Part shown: positions 8,118 to 18,636 of the stretch, in pieces
How positions within the stretch are numbered: position 1 is the first letter of the stretch
Layout: every line of letters begins with the position of its first letter
Source of the DNA: Rhodobacteraceae bacterium EhC02
Lineage (GTDB): Bacteria > Pseudomonadota > Alphaproteobacteria > Rhodobacterales > Rhodobacteraceae
DNA: 64,000 nucleotides
NCBI GenBank assembly: GCA_001650895.1
Contig: LXYH01000012.1
Span: forward strand, 1-64,000
Reading direction: 5' to 3'
Position numbers and translations under genes: made by a program
Notes under the pieces: model-generated
The model's database searches: none
The model's input: the letters and a program-made list of their open reading frames with translations, nothing else
Told to the model about the DNA's origin: nothing

Positions 8118-9026
8118 TTATGAAGGCGCGCGCTTTTCCAACTTCAGCTTCGCCCGCACCTCGGCGGGCGAAATCACCCGCGCGCCCATGTTCTCGATGA
8201 TGGTGACGGCGCGATCGACCAGTTGCGCATTGGTCGCCAGAATGCCTTTCTCAAGGTAAAGGTTATCTTCCAGACCCACGCGGACATTGCCGCCAGCCAG
8301 AACCGAGGCTGCCACATAGGGCATTTCGTTGCGACCGATGGAAAACGCCGACCAGTGCCAACCGGCGGGCACGTTGTTGACCATCGCCATGAAGGTATTC
8401 AGATCGTCGGGGGCGCCCCATGGCACACCCATGCAAAGCTGAACCAGGACGGGATCGGGGATCACGCCTTCTTCGACCAGTCGCTTGGCAAACCAAAGAT
8501 GGCCCGTGTCGAAGGCCTCGATCTCGATCCGCACACCGGCTTCGGTCATGCGTTTTGCCATGTCGCGCAGCATGCCCGGTGTGTTGACCATGACATAATC
8601 GGCTTCGGCAAAGTTCATCGTGCCACAGTCCAGCGTGCAGATCTCGGGGCGGCATTCGACGACGTGATGGACGCGTTCGGTGGCACCGGCCATGTCCGAG
8701 CGTTGCGACATCCGGTTCATGGCCTCTGTCCCGTCGAACATCAGATCGCCGCCCATCCCTGCGGTCAGGTTCAGGACAACATCGACCGATGCGTCGCGGA
8801 TACGTTCCGTCACTTCACGATAGAGCGCCGGATCGCGCGACGGCGCGCCTGTTTCGGGATCGCGCACATGGCAATGCACAACGGCAGCACCTGCCTTGGC
8901 AGCCTCGATCGCCGAGTCGGCGATGGCCTGGGGCGAGCGGGGCACATGGGGCGACATGTCCTGCGTTCCGCCCGAGCCTGTCACGGCGCAGGTGATGAAA
9001 ACCTCACGATTCATGGTTAACGGCAT
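8118..9026 (-). CDS. Beta-keto acid cleavage enzyme (BKACE), probable 3-dehydrocarnitine:acetyl-CoA type
   Basis: 302-residue Zn-dependent BKACE (DUF849) protein. It has the metal-binding VVHCHVRDPETG near residue 45 and the conserved VLNLTAGMGGD and LVQLCMGVPWG segments. Start taken at the ATG preceded by a GGGAGGGG Shine-Dalgarno; longer upstream frames lack homology. In carnitine catabolism (CdhC in Pseudomonas) it condenses 3-dehydrocarnitine with acetyl-CoA to give betainyl-CoA and acetoacetate. It is the first gene of the minus-strand operon and divergent from a GlxA-type regulator, so the 69-base gap must hold both promoters. Substrate assignment rests on the neighbouring carnitine dehydrogenase-thioesterase. 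Confidence 0.85.
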   Translation of the reverse strand: MPLTMNREVFITCAVTGSGGTQDMSPHVPRSPQAIADSAIEAAKAGAAVVHCHVRDPETGAPSRDPALYREVTERIRDASVDVVLNLTAGMGGDLMFDGTEAMNRMSQRSDMAGATERVHHVVECRPEICTLDCGTMNFAEADYVMVNTPGMLRDMAKRMTEAGVRIEIEAFDTGHLWFAKRLVEEGVIPDPVLVQLCMGVPWGAPDDLNTFMAMVNNVPAGWHWSAFSIGRNEMPYVAASVLAGGNVRVGLEDNLYLEKGILATNAQLVDRAVTIIENMGARVISPAEVRAKLKLEKRAPS

Positions 9027-9095
9027 GATCCCCTCCCTTGTTGCCGTCACGCTATCAGGCTTGCGTCCCGGAACTTGGCAATTTACGCATTTTAA

Positions 9096-10073
9096 ATGAC
9101 AAAAGGCGAAACCGTATTTTCTGCGTCCGATGCACCGCTCGAGATCGCCGTGCTGGTCCTGCCGCGGGCGTCCATCCTTGAGGTTGCATCGGTTCTGGAC
9201 CCCATGCGCAATGCCAATCGCCACCTGGGGCGCGAGGGCTTTCGCTGGCGCGTCGTTTCACCGGATGGGGGGGCAGTGCCCTTGACCTGCGGGATCGAAT
9301 TGCCGGCTGTCGGACCGCTGAAAGCGGCCGAAGGGGCCGATGTGCTGATCGTCATTGCCGGCTACAACCAGTCCGAGATCGCGACGCGCCCCCTGATCAC
9401 GGGTATCAGGCGGATGGCCGGGCGGTTTCGTGCCATCGGGGCGGTTGACGCAGGGCCGTGGGTCCTGGCCCGCGCCGGCCTGCTTGATGGTCATCGCGCA
9501 ACGGTCCATTGGGAGGATCTTGAGGATTTCGCCCAAATGCATCCGGCGGTCGAGGTTGTCCCGGACCGGTTCGTCATTTCGCGGAATCGCTTTACCGCTG
9601 GCGGGGCGGCACCCGCTGCAGATGTCATGCTGCACCTGATCGGCCAACGTCTCGGGGCCGCCCTGGCCGGGCAGGTTGCAGCCTCTTTTCAGTATGAGGC
9701 GCAACCGGATGGTGCGCGCCCGCAGCGTCCCAGCATGTTGCCGCTGGCCAATGATCCGCGGCTCGCGGCGGCGCTGCATCTCATGAGCGCGCATCTGGAA
9801 GAGCCGCTGCCCCTGTCCGAGATCGCCGCAGCCATGGGTCTGGGCATGCGACGGATGGAGCAACTGTTCCGCGAGGGGCTGGGGCAGGGGCCGGCCAATG
9901 CCTATCTTGATCTGCGTTTGCAGGCCGCGCGCCGCATGGTGATCGATACCCGCCACAGCATGCGCGAGATCGCATTGCGTTGCGGCTTTGTTGATCCGAC
10001 AAGCTTTTCGCGCGCCTTCCGTCGCCGGTTTGGCATCTCGCCAAACCGGGTCCGGGGCATGCGGTCGAAATAG
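9096..10073 (+). CDS. GlxA/CdhR-type transcriptional activator (DJ-1/PfpI + AraC HTH)
   Basis: 325 residues. An N-terminal DJ-1/PfpI-like ligand domain (about 10-190; EIAVLVLPRASILEVASVLD) is followed by a C-terminal AraC double helix-turn-helix (about 220-320) with PLSEIAAAMGLGMRRMEQLF and a final GFVDPTSFSRAFRRRFG. This architecture is that of CdhR and GbdR, activators of carnitine and glycine-betaine catabolism. It is divergent from the BKACE gene, so it most likely activates the carnitine operon in response to carnitine or an intermediate. The ATG at 9096 lacks a strong ribosome-binding site. Confidence 0.85.
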   Translation: MTKGETVFSASDAPLEIAVLVLPRASILEVASVLDPMRNANRHLGREGFRWRVVSPDGGAVPLTCGIELPAVGPLKAAEGADVLIVIAGYNQSEIATRPLITGIRRMAGRFRAIGAVDAGPWVLARAGLLDGHRATVHWEDLEDFAQMHPAVEVVPDRFVISRNRFTAGGAAPAADVMLHLIGQRLGAALAGQVAASFQYEAQPDGARPQRPSMLPLANDPRLAAALHLMSAHLEEPLPLSEIAAAMGLGMRRMEQLFREGLGQGPANAYLDLRLQAARRMVIDTRHSMREIALRCGFVDPTSFSRAFRRRFGISPNRVRGMRSK

Positions 10074-10098
10074 GCAGAGGGGTTTGTTTGCCCCTGCC
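10073..10098. terminator. Possible bidirectional terminator between regulator gene and hemA
   Basis: GGCA-ga-GGGG, loop TTTGTTTG, CCCC-TGCC forms a bulged stem between two convergent genes. Position fits a shared terminator, but no clean T-run follows on either strand. Confidence 0.35.
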
Positions 10099-10109
10099 GC
10101 ATCACCCTG

Positions 10110-11324
10110 TCAGGCGACGGCGTGAGACACCGCGCAACGTTTCCACAGGGTCGTCAGCGCCGCGACAAGGTGGTCGATATCGGCATCGCTGTGATAGGGC
10201 GAGGGCGTGAAGCGCAGCCGTTCGGTTCCCTTGGGAACGGTGGGATAATTGATAGGTTGCACATAGATTCCGAAGTCCTGCATCAGGATATCTGCCAGCT
10301 GGCGGCACTTGACCGGATCCTTGATCATCACCGGGATGATATGGCTGTCGTTGTCCAGATGCGGGATGCCGGCACGATCAAGCTTGGCGCGCAGTCTTGC
10401 AACTTGCTGCTGCTGCGCGGCGCGTTCGACATTCGATGTCTTCAGATGCGCGATGCTGGCCTGCGCGGCAGCCGCGACCGCGGGGGGCAGGGCGGTGGTG
10501 AAGATGAAGCCGCTTGCGAACGAGCGGATGAAATCGCACAACGCCGCAGAGCCGGTGATATAGCCGCCCACGACACCGAAAGCCTTGCCCAGCGTACCTT
10601 CGATCAGGGTGATGCGATCCATCAGCCCTTCGCGTTCGGCAACACCGCCGCCGCGCGGTCCGTACATGCCGACGGCGTGGACCTCGTCAAGATAGGTCAT
10701 CGCGCCATATTTCTCGGCAACCTCCACGATCTCGCGGATCGGGGCGATGTCACCATCCATCGAGTAGACGCTTTCAAAGGCCACGATCTTGGGCGCATTT
10801 GCAGGCAGGGCCGCCAATTTGGCTTCCAGATCCTTGGGGTCGTTATGCTTCCAGAGCACCTTCTTCGCACGGCTGTGCCTGATCCCTTCGATCATGCTGG
10901 CGTGGTTCAATTCGTCCGAAAGGATCACGCAATCCGGCAGGCGCGATCCCAGCGTGCTGAGGGCGGCCCAATTCGACACATAGCCTGACGTGAACAGGAG
11001 CGCCGCTTCCTTGCCGTGCAGATCGGCCAGTTCACGTTCCAGCAGAAGATGCGCGTGATTGGTGCCAGAGATATTGCGCGTCCCGCCCGCACCCGCGCCG
11101 AAACTGTCCACGGCTGCTTTCATCGCGTCGATCACCACGGGGTGCTGACCCATGCCGAGGTAGTCGTTCGAACACCAGACCGTCACCTGGTCGGGCGTAT
11201 TCTCGCTATGGCTGATGGCGCGCGGAAACTGGCCCCGCTGGCGCTCGAGTTCGGCGAAGATGCGGTAATTGCCTTCAGCCTTCAATGCGTCAAGCTGTGT
11301 CTGAAACAGGGCGTCGTAGTCCAT
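10110..11324 (-). CDS. hemA: 5-aminolevulinate synthase
   Basis: PLP enzyme condensing glycine and succinyl-CoA to 5-aminolevulinate, the first committed step to haem and bacteriochlorophyll. 404 residues from the ATG at 11324 ([11 protein letters not shown], as in Rhodobacter HemA), preceded by GAGGA; an in-frame ATG four codons upstream is weaker. Motifs: [21 protein letters not shown], the [11 protein letters not shown] aspartate region, and [13 protein letters not shown] with the PLP lysine. The C-terminus is also typical ([11 protein letters not shown]). It closes the bchF-puh superoperon, its usual place in Rhodobacteraceae, so precursor supply is probably co-transcribed. Another hemA-type gene may exist elsewhere in the genome. 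Confidence 0.95.
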   Translation of the reverse strand: MDYDALFQTQLDALKAEGNYRIFAELERQRGQFPRAISHSENTPDQVTVWCSNDYLGMGQHPVVIDAMKAAVDSFGAGAGGTRNISGTNHAHLLLERELADLHGKEAALLFTSGYVSNWAALSTLGSRLPDCVILSDELNHASMIEGIRHSRAKKVLWKHNDPKDLEAKLAALPANAPKIVAFESVYSMDGDIAPIREIVEVAEKYGAMTYLDEVHAVGMYGPRGGGVAEREGLMDRITLIEGTLGKAFGVVGGYITGSAALCDFIRSFASGFIFTTALPPAVAAAAQASIAHLKTSNVERAAQQQQVARLRAKLDRAGIPHLDNDSHIIPVMIKDPVKCRQLADILMQDFGIYVQPINYPTVPKGTERLRFTPSPYHSDADIDHLVAALTTLWKRCAVSHAVA

Positions 11325-11339
11325 GGGCGTCCTCATGTC

Positions 11340-12149
11340 TTAGGTCTTTTCAAGGGGTGTTGTGTCGGGATGGGCGGATTTCGGCGCGGGCAACATCCAG
11401 CGCCACAGTTTCTCGTCGGGCAGGGGCACAACCATCAGCCAATGCTCCAGAAGGGCAAGACTGGTGATCGCGGTCAGCAGGGCGAACCCCACGGTATCGC
11501 CGGCGGTTTCGACGGCCATCAGCCGTTCAAGCCAGCACGCGGCGGCAAAGGTCAGGGCGGTGACTGAAAAGGGGAATACCCAGTTCAGACGTGACAGCCG
11601 GAAATGGCTGGGCAGGTGGGCCAGCGGGCTGGGCAGGAATTCCACGTTGATCTTGGGCACGCCGAAGAACAGGTTCAGCTTGGCCGAAACACGCGCGAAG
11701 AAAAGCACCGCGAAGGTCCACATCCCGAAGGTGTTTTCGGCGCCCCAGCAATAGAGCATGATGAGGATCAGCACCGCCACCAACAGCATCTCGTGATAGG
11801 CGATCGTGCCCCATGCGCGAATGAACCGTTCCCATTCAGGCAGTTCCTCGGGGCAGGTGTGGGCGTTCGGGCCGGTGATGATCCCGGTCAGAAAGGCCAG
11901 CTCGATCCAGCCCCAGACCGCGATGGCAGAAAGAAACGCCAGGTAGGCGCCCGCCACCGATCCATCTGTCGAGGTCGCGTGAAGACCCCAGAGGCCGAGG
12001 CCGAATAGCGGCAAAGCCATCCATGTCGCATAGTTGCAGGCCCGCGCGCCATTCCTGTCGGCGTAGCGCACGGCCACAAGGATCACCCCGGTGGAAAACC
12101 ACCAGATGAACAGGGCCACAAGGCCGGTGATCCAGGGGTTGTCCAGCAT
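11340..12149 (-). CDS. puhE: Photosynthetic complex assembly protein PuhE
   Basis: 269-residue integral membrane protein with about seven or eight hydrophobic segments, beginning MLDNPWITGLVALFIWWFST. The family (DUF3623) is found only in photosynthesis clusters and always next to acsF and hemA. In R. capsulatus PuhE influences reaction-centre assembly and bacteriochlorophyll formation. Its start overlaps the acsF stop by one base (TGATG), implying translational coupling. The acidic loop with INVEFLPSPLAHLPSHF is a conserved portion. Confidence 0.88.
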   Translation of the reverse strand: MLDNPWITGLVALFIWWFSTGVILVAVRYADRNGARACNYATWMALPLFGLGLWGLHATSTDGSVAGAYLAFLSAIAVWGWIELAFLTGIITGPNAHTCPEELPEWERFIRAWGTIAYHEMLLVAVLILIMLYCWGAENTFGMWTFAVLFFARVSAKLNLFFGVPKINVEFLPSPLAHLPSHFRLSRLNWVFPFSVTALTFAAACWLERLMAVETAGDTVGFALLTAITSLALLEHWLMVVPLPDEKLWRWMLPAPKSAHPDTTPLEKT

Positions 12150-13267
12150 CAGTAAGCGGGCTCCAGCCGGGTTGTCGCGGGGACGCGGTGCGTCTTTGCA
12201 GGGATCGTGAACAGCGATACGAAAGCCGCTGCCGCACGGACCTGGGATGTCAGCCGTGTCAGGGTCGCGCTTATGCCGGTTTCGGTCTTGGCGCGCGCCA
12301 GATCTGCATTGGCCTTCTGCAGGCGGACCAGACCGCGCTGCCAGCGCGGATGGTCGATGTCCAGCGTGATCGGAAAGATCTGCTCGGACAGTTTCGATGT
12401 CTTGACGAACACTTCATGGGCATACCAGTCCGGATCGACGCCAAGCGCCTTGTGAAAGGCCGGGCGCTGATGGTCGCGCACATACATGGTGGAATAGACC
12501 GCCGTCAGGAAGAACTTGATCCACAGCACGTTGATGCCGCTTGTCAGCTTGGGATCGGTCTTCATCAGCAGGGCAAAAGCCTCACCATGGCTGAACTCGT
12601 CGTTGCACCATTCCTCGAACCATTTGAAGATCGGGTGGAAGCGGTGTTCGGGATGCGCCTCCAGATGCCGGAAGATCGTGATGTAGCGCGCATAGCCGAT
12701 CTTTTCCGACAGGTAGGTGGCGTAATAGATGAACTTGGGCCGGAAATAGGTGTATTTCTTTTTCTGCGTGAGAAAGCCCAGGTTCACGGCAACGCCGGCT
12801 TCGCGCAGCGCATCGTTGATGAAGCCGGCATGCCGCGCCTCGTCACGGGCCATGAGCTGGAACAGCTGCGTGATATCCGCATTGCTGCCGCGCCGCTTCA
12901 TTTCCTTGTAAAGTACGCAGCCCGAGAATTCGGCGGTGCAGGAGCTGATCAGGAAATCAAGGAATTCCTTTTTCAACTGCGGCTCCATGCCGTCCCAATC
13001 CACGTGATCCCAGTTCTCGTTCTTCTTGAAATGGCCGCGGTTCGGGTCGGATTGCATCTGGGCGATCAGCTTGTCCCAATCCTCGCGTACCGGCGTCACG
13101 TCGATCGCGTCCAGCTCGTCGAAATCGGTGGTGTAGAACCGCGGTGTCAGCAGCGTATCCTGCATCGCAACCTGGGTTGCGGCTTCGCTGTCGAATTTTT
13201 CCTGATTGGCTTCCTGGGTGGCCAGGGCCTCTTCTGCGGTCAGCGCATCTGCGGAATGGACGTTCAT
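12149..13267 (-). CDS. acsF: Aerobic magnesium-protoporphyrin IX monomethyl ester oxidative cyclase
   Basis: Di-iron, O2-dependent cyclase that forms ring E of protochlorophyllide. 372 residues from the ATG at 13267, which has GGAGG upstream; an earlier in-frame start adds non-homologous residues. Iron-ligand motifs are visible: a glutamate in SSCTAEFSGCVLYKEMKRR, DEARHAG, and NDEFSHGEAFA. The stop of the preceding 98-residue frame overlaps by four bases. The anaerobic cyclase bchE is not in this window, so this supports bacteriochlorophyll synthesis under air, typical of aerobic anoxygenic phototrophs. Confidence 0.95.
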   Translation of the reverse strand: MNVHSADALTAEEALATQEANQEKFDSEAATQVAMQDTLLTPRFYTTDFDELDAIDVTPVREDWDKLIAQMQSDPNRGHFKKNENWDHVDWDGMEPQLKKEFLDFLISSCTAEFSGCVLYKEMKRRGSNADITQLFQLMARDEARHAGFINDALREAGVAVNLGFLTQKKKYTYFRPKFIYYATYLSEKIGYARYITIFRHLEAHPEHRFHPIFKWFEEWCNDEFSHGEAFALLMKTDPKLTSGINVLWIKFFLTAVYSTMYVRDHQRPAFHKALGVDPDWYAHEVFVKTSKLSEQIFPITLDIDHPRWQRGLVRLQKANADLARAKTETGISATLTRLTSQVRAAAAFVSLFTIPAKTHRVPATTRLEPAY

Positions 13268-13560
13268 AGCGTGGCCTCCTCGGAGAACGAGAATTCGCAA
13301 AGCTCCATGAATTCGAAGTCGCCCGTCAGGCGGGTCCAGAGCCGTTCAAGCTTGCTGGCGCGGATGATCGTGGCTTCGCGATCCTCGATCACCACCTCGC
13401 CGTAGGGGGCCATGATCATGGGCCCGTGTACCTTGACCTCGTCGCCGGGATAGATCACGGCGCCGTTGTTGAATTTCACATGTGCATGCAGGCTTTCGAA
13501 CCTGTGGCTTACCTCGACGGTGCAAGGCGCTTTTTCGAAGTCTTTCGTCAACAGTCCCAT
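13264..13560 (-). CDS. Conserved small photosynthesis-cluster protein of unknown function
   Basis: 98-residue soluble protein (MGLLTKDFEKAPCTVEV...), start at 13560 with a purine-rich site AAGGGAA upstream. It contains a compact beta-rich middle (NNGAVIYPGDEVKVHGP, then GEVVIEDREATIIRASKLE) and an acidic C-terminus; no membrane segment. A frame of this size lies between puhC and acsF in related Rhodobacteraceae, so I take it as real. The four-base overlap with acsF suggests coupled synthesis and perhaps a role with the cyclase. No function is known to me. Confidence 0.75.
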   Translation of the reverse strand: MGLLTKDFEKAPCTVEVSHRFESLHAHVKFNNGAVIYPGDEVKVHGPMIMAPYGEVVIEDREATIIRASKLERLWTRLTGDFEFMELCEFSFSEEATL

Positions 13561-13579
13561 ATCGATTCCCTTTTCGAAG

Positions 13580-14041
13580 TCAGTCCAGCAGCCTGGCGAA
13601 GGCCCTGGTGTTTGTAAGCCCGAACCCCATGAGGTCCGCGCTCCATCCGGTCGTGTCGTCGTAAATGGCAATGCGATTGCCCTGCGTGCGGACCAGCCGC
13701 ACAGGTGCGTCAAGGGCTACACCGTGCTTGGTGCGCTCGCGCACCAGAACCCGGTAGACACCCGAGATGAAACCGCCCTGTTCGGGCGTCAGTTCCGCGA
13801 TCACCTGTCCATTTGCATCCAGAACGCGCGCCGCGCCGCTCATGTCGCCGGACAGGATGATCATCCGTTCCGCCACGACGGGCAGCACTGGCGGCGTGGC
13901 TTCCAGCGGGCGGTCGGTCAGGCGGGCCATTGCCACAAGCGCGAGGCAGATCAGGACCAGCGCCGTCAGGGCGCGCCCCAGAACGCGCGGGATGAGTTCG
14001 GCCTCTGGGCTTGCCTTGTAGGGGTGAACAGGCATCGTCAT
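13580..14041 (-). CDS. puhC: Photosynthetic complex assembly protein PuhC
   Basis: 153 residues from ATG 14041 with GAGG upstream. One N-terminal membrane anchor (about 20-40, ALTALVLICLALVAMARL) is followed by a periplasmic domain rich in beta strands (RMIILSGDMSGAARVLDANG...). In R. capsulatus PuhC is needed for proper RC-LH1 assembly. It lies 10 bases downstream of puhB. A longer upstream start is possible but adds arginine-rich, unconserved residues. Confidence 0.87.
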   Translation of the reverse strand: MTMPVHPYKASPEAELIPRVLGRALTALVLICLALVAMARLTDRPLEATPPVLPVVAERMIILSGDMSGAARVLDANGQVIAELTPEQGGFISGVYRVLVRERTKHGVALDAPVRLVRTQGNRIAIYDDTTGWSADLMGFGLTNTRAFARLLD

Positions 14042-14051
14042 TGTCGGAACC

Positions 14052-14693
14052 TCATTCCGCCGCAACGGCGCTACCCTGCGTGGGTGCGGCACTGCGTGTG
14101 ATGACAGGGTTCGAGACGCGTTTTTCCGCAGCCTCGCTCAGAAGCCTTGCGACATTTGCCGCATCCGGGATGCAGCGCAGCGCAGGCTGTGTACGGCGCA
14201 TGACCCAAGGGCGGACATGCGGCCAGCAGACCAGGTAGGACAGGCGGGTGTCACCCATCAGATCCAGCGCGATCGTGCCCGTCCCGCGCTTTCGCAGATC
14301 CAGGGTCGCATTGGAGATCTGCGTATAGGGCAGGTTGAGGGTCACGGTCAGTGCGGCCCCGATCCGCATCGCGACGCGGCGGTTCGTGATCGTATAGACA
14401 GTGGCGCGCGCCTGAGTCACCGCGGTCAGGATCAGTAGGGCGCAGACGATGGCCCCCAACACCAGGAAGGGTGTCGAACCGCTGATGGCCTGCGCCAGCG
14501 TCACCTGATCGCTCAATACGATGAAGCGCCAGGCGAAGAGGAACAGGAAGTAGCCGATCACCCAGTAGATGTTCAGGGCTTCGCGGGTGAGGGCCCACCA
14601 GTCGGGACGACCTTGCCACAGGATCACTTCGCCCTCGGGCGGAAGCTCGGGCAGGCCTTTTACCGGTTCCTGGTCAAAATCGTCATGGGACAT
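14052..14693 (-). CDS. puhB: Photosynthetic complex assembly protein PuhB
   Basis: 213 residues with a soluble N-terminus (GLPELPPEGEVILWQGRPDW), then about three hydrophobic segments (NIYWVIGYFLFLFAWRFIV; PFLVLGAIVCALLILTAVT) and a PH-like region (YTITNRRVAMRIGAAL). It is a reaction-centre assembly factor acting on PuhA insertion. It follows puhA by 21 bases. Family membership is clear from sequence and position. Confidence 0.9.
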   Translation of the reverse strand: MSHDDFDQEPVKGLPELPPEGEVILWQGRPDWWALTREALNIYWVIGYFLFLFAWRFIVLSDQVTLAQAISGSTPFLVLGAIVCALLILTAVTQARATVYTITNRRVAMRIGAALTVTLNLPYTQISNATLDLRKRGTGTIALDLMGDTRLSYLVCWPHVRPWVMRRTQPALRCIPDAANVARLLSEAAEKRVSNPVITRSAAPTQGSAVAAE

Positions 14694-14714
14694 GATGGAC
14701 CCCCTTTCTGCGTA

Positions 14715-15485
14715 TCAGAGTTGCGGCTCGAGGCGGTCCTGGCTGGCATAGAGCTTGCCGCCTGCGTAGTAACCCGAGATCTTGTCTTCCTCGAGCAGGG
14801 TGACCTGCCGGGGTGACGCGGTTTTCGGCACGTTGTTGAAGTGCTTGCCGAAGATCGAGTGGATCTTGACCCGGTCCGATTTGATCCGGCACAGGGTCAT
14901 CGGGACCAGGCGGGTACCTTCGCCCCATTCCGCGTCCAGCTTGATTTCAAGATAGCGCACCAGCTGTTCCGGCTCGTCGATCCACATGTCGACGATGCTG
15001 CCGACGATCTCGAGATCGCCCGCCTGCACCGGCAGACCGCGCGGATCGCGCCCGGCCGAAACATGGAAATGCTCGGTCGCGGCCATCGGGATGATCTTGG
15101 GATGACCCTTGCCGTCCAGTTCGGGCACATCGCGGCGCGGCGCCCAGGACGCGGGGCCGACACCGTCGATCATCGGATCACCGGTCGGCTCGAAGGGAAA
15201 GCCGTTGCCGGTCGCCGTCTTGCGCACCGCGATATCGCTGCGCTCGGGGTTCTGGCCGCTGGGAACGGTCACTTCGCCGCGCCCGTGGGACAGTTTGAAG
15301 GTCTTGTCATCCGGTACCGGGAACAGGCCCTGGTTGGCCGCAACATTACCGTCGTCATCCTCGAGCGGATAGCCTTCGCGCATGTTCTCGCGCTGGATGT
15401 AGATGATCAGCAGGGCGAAAAAGCCGTAGAACAGCCAGAGCGCCAGGCTGGCCAGATCGAATTCGCCGAAGAAAGTCTCTGTCAT
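14715..15485 (-). CDS. puhA: Photosynthetic reaction centre H subunit
   Basis: 256 residues, normal for the family. One N-terminal membrane helix (LASLALWLFYGFFALLIIYI) is followed by QRENMREGYPLE and a large cytoplasmic PRC-barrel domain; typical segments are KLSHGRGEVTVP and GDPMIDGVGPASWAPR. H subunit caps the L/M core and controls proton delivery to the secondary quinone. It is downstream of lhaA in the conserved lhaA-puhABC order. Confidence 0.96.
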   Translation of the reverse strand: MTETFFGEFDLASLALWLFYGFFALLIIYIQRENMREGYPLEDDDGNVAANQGLFPVPDDKTFKLSHGRGEVTVPSGQNPERSDIAVRKTATGNGFPFEPTGDPMIDGVGPASWAPRRDVPELDGKGHPKIIPMAATEHFHVSAGRDPRGLPVQAGDLEIVGSIVDMWIDEPEQLVRYLEIKLDAEWGEGTRLVPMTLCRIKSDRVKIHSIFGKHFNNVPKTASPRQVTLLEEDKISGYYAGGKLYASQDRLEPQL

Positions 15486-15514
15486 TGTCGTATCCTCTTT
15501 AGGGGAGCCTTGGA

Positions 15515-16956
15515 TCAGGTGGGAAAGTCGGCCAGGCCGATGCCGGTCGGTCCTTGGTCGGGTTGGTCGGATCTGGTCGTGGCGGTCCGCACCAGCGGGC
15601 CCAAGGCAACCAGGGTGATGAAAAGAATTGCGATTTCAGTGTGGTAAACCACCGAATAGCCCGTTGCGGGGCTGTTCAGCGCATCGCCCAACTGTGCATT
15701 GAGCGCCATGTGATTGACCCAGTCGCGCAGTGTGCCGCCCAGAGCGATGGAGGAACCCGCGGCCGTCGCCTGCGCCGCACCCCAGGCGCCAAGCGCCAGC
15801 CCCCGCCCTGCAAGGCCCTGTGCAGGCATGGTCATGGCCGCCATCAGGGTCGAAATGGCGAACAACCCGCCGCCAAAGCCGATCATCATCGCGCCCGCGA
15901 AGAAAATGGTGGGAGAGTTCATGGGCGCGGCGAAAATCACGACGGAGAAGGCGATGATGCCCGACAGGATCCCGGTGCCTGCCATGCGGTAGGGATTGGC
16001 GCGGCGGCTCAGCATGCGGGCCGCCAGGGCGAAACCAAGCAACGCGCCGACAGACCAGAGCGCGGTCAGGGTGGTCGTGGCCGCAACGGACAGGCCAAGG
16101 ATCTCGCCGCCGTAGGGTTCCAGCAGAACATCCTGCATGTTGAAGGCCATCGTCCCCAGAAAGACGACAGCCAGCAAACGGCCCGCAGTGCCGCCTGCCA
16201 TCAGGTCAGCCCAGGCGTCGGAAAACCTGGGCCGTGGGGCCTCGCGTTCTTCCCGGCTCATCGGGCGGACGTGTTCCTGTTTCCAGAGTGCGATGATGTT
16301 CAGCACGATGCCGATCACGGCGGCGCCCTGCACCACGCGGATCAGCTTGAGGCTGGTGAAATCCTGCAGCAGGAAGCCGATGATCAGGGCCGACGCGCCC
16401 ATGCCCAACAGGAACATGACGTAAAGCAAGGCCACCACGCGGGGGCGCGTTTCATCCGTGGCGCGGTCGCTTGCCAGGGCCAGACCGGCCGTCTGTGTCA
16501 TGTGCAGGCCAAGGCCGGTCATCAGAAAGGCCAGTGCGGCCAGCACTTCGCCCGCAAACGGGATGGAATGGACCACATCGCCACCAAGGACCAGAAGAGC
16601 AAAGGGCATCACGGCCAGCCCGCCGAACTGCCACAAAGAGCCAAACCACAGGTAGGGAATGCGCTTCCACCCGATGGCACTGCGATGGGTGTCAGACCTG
16701 AAACCCAGCAAGGCCCGGAACGGTGCGATCAACACGGGCAGCGCGATCATGAAGGCGACGATCATCGCGGCCAGGTTCAACTCGACGATCATGACCCGGT
16801 TCAATGTGCCCAAAAGCATCACGGAGGCCATGCCGACCGACACCTGGAACAACGACAGCCGCAACAACTGGCCCATCGGCAACTCGGCGCTGGCTGCGTC
16901 GGCGAAGGGCAGCAGGCGGGTTGTGATCCGGCTCAGGACCTGGGGCGCCTTGCGTG

Positions 16957-16960
<4 letters not shown>
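15515..16960 (-). CDS. lhaA: Light-harvesting 1 assembly protein LhaA (PucC/BCD family)
   Basis: 481 residues from ATG 16960, whose ATGA overlaps the bchM stop. About twelve membrane segments; BCD-family landmarks LNRVMIVELNLAAMIVAFMI and RSDTHRSAIGWKRIPYLW. LhaA assists insertion of LH1 polypeptides and perhaps bacteriochlorophyll delivery. The longer in-frame extension upstream of the chosen start overlaps bchM and is not homologous. A paralogue of the same superfamily is at 29053-30336. Confidence 0.92.
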
Positions 16961-18536
<1,576 letters not shown>

Positions 18537-18559
18537 TCAAACCGGGCATGGCGCCCTGT

Positions 18560-18605
18560 ATCTTCTTGCCGGAAATATCCCGGGGGTGTGGGGGCTGGCC
18601 CCCAC
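18560..18605. repeat. REP-like intergenic hairpin (bchH-bchL)
   Basis: A segment with GGAAATATCC followed by GTGGGGG-CTGG-CCCCCAC (18588-18605) forms a strong 7-8 bp stem. It resembles a short palindromic repeat commonly seen between genes in Rhodobacteraceae. A related shorter form lies between bchY and bchZ (52378-52392). It could act on mRNA stability between bchH and bchL. Confidence 0.45.
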
Positions 18606-18636
18606 TGCGATGCCGATGTGATGGTCGGTGTTCCGT

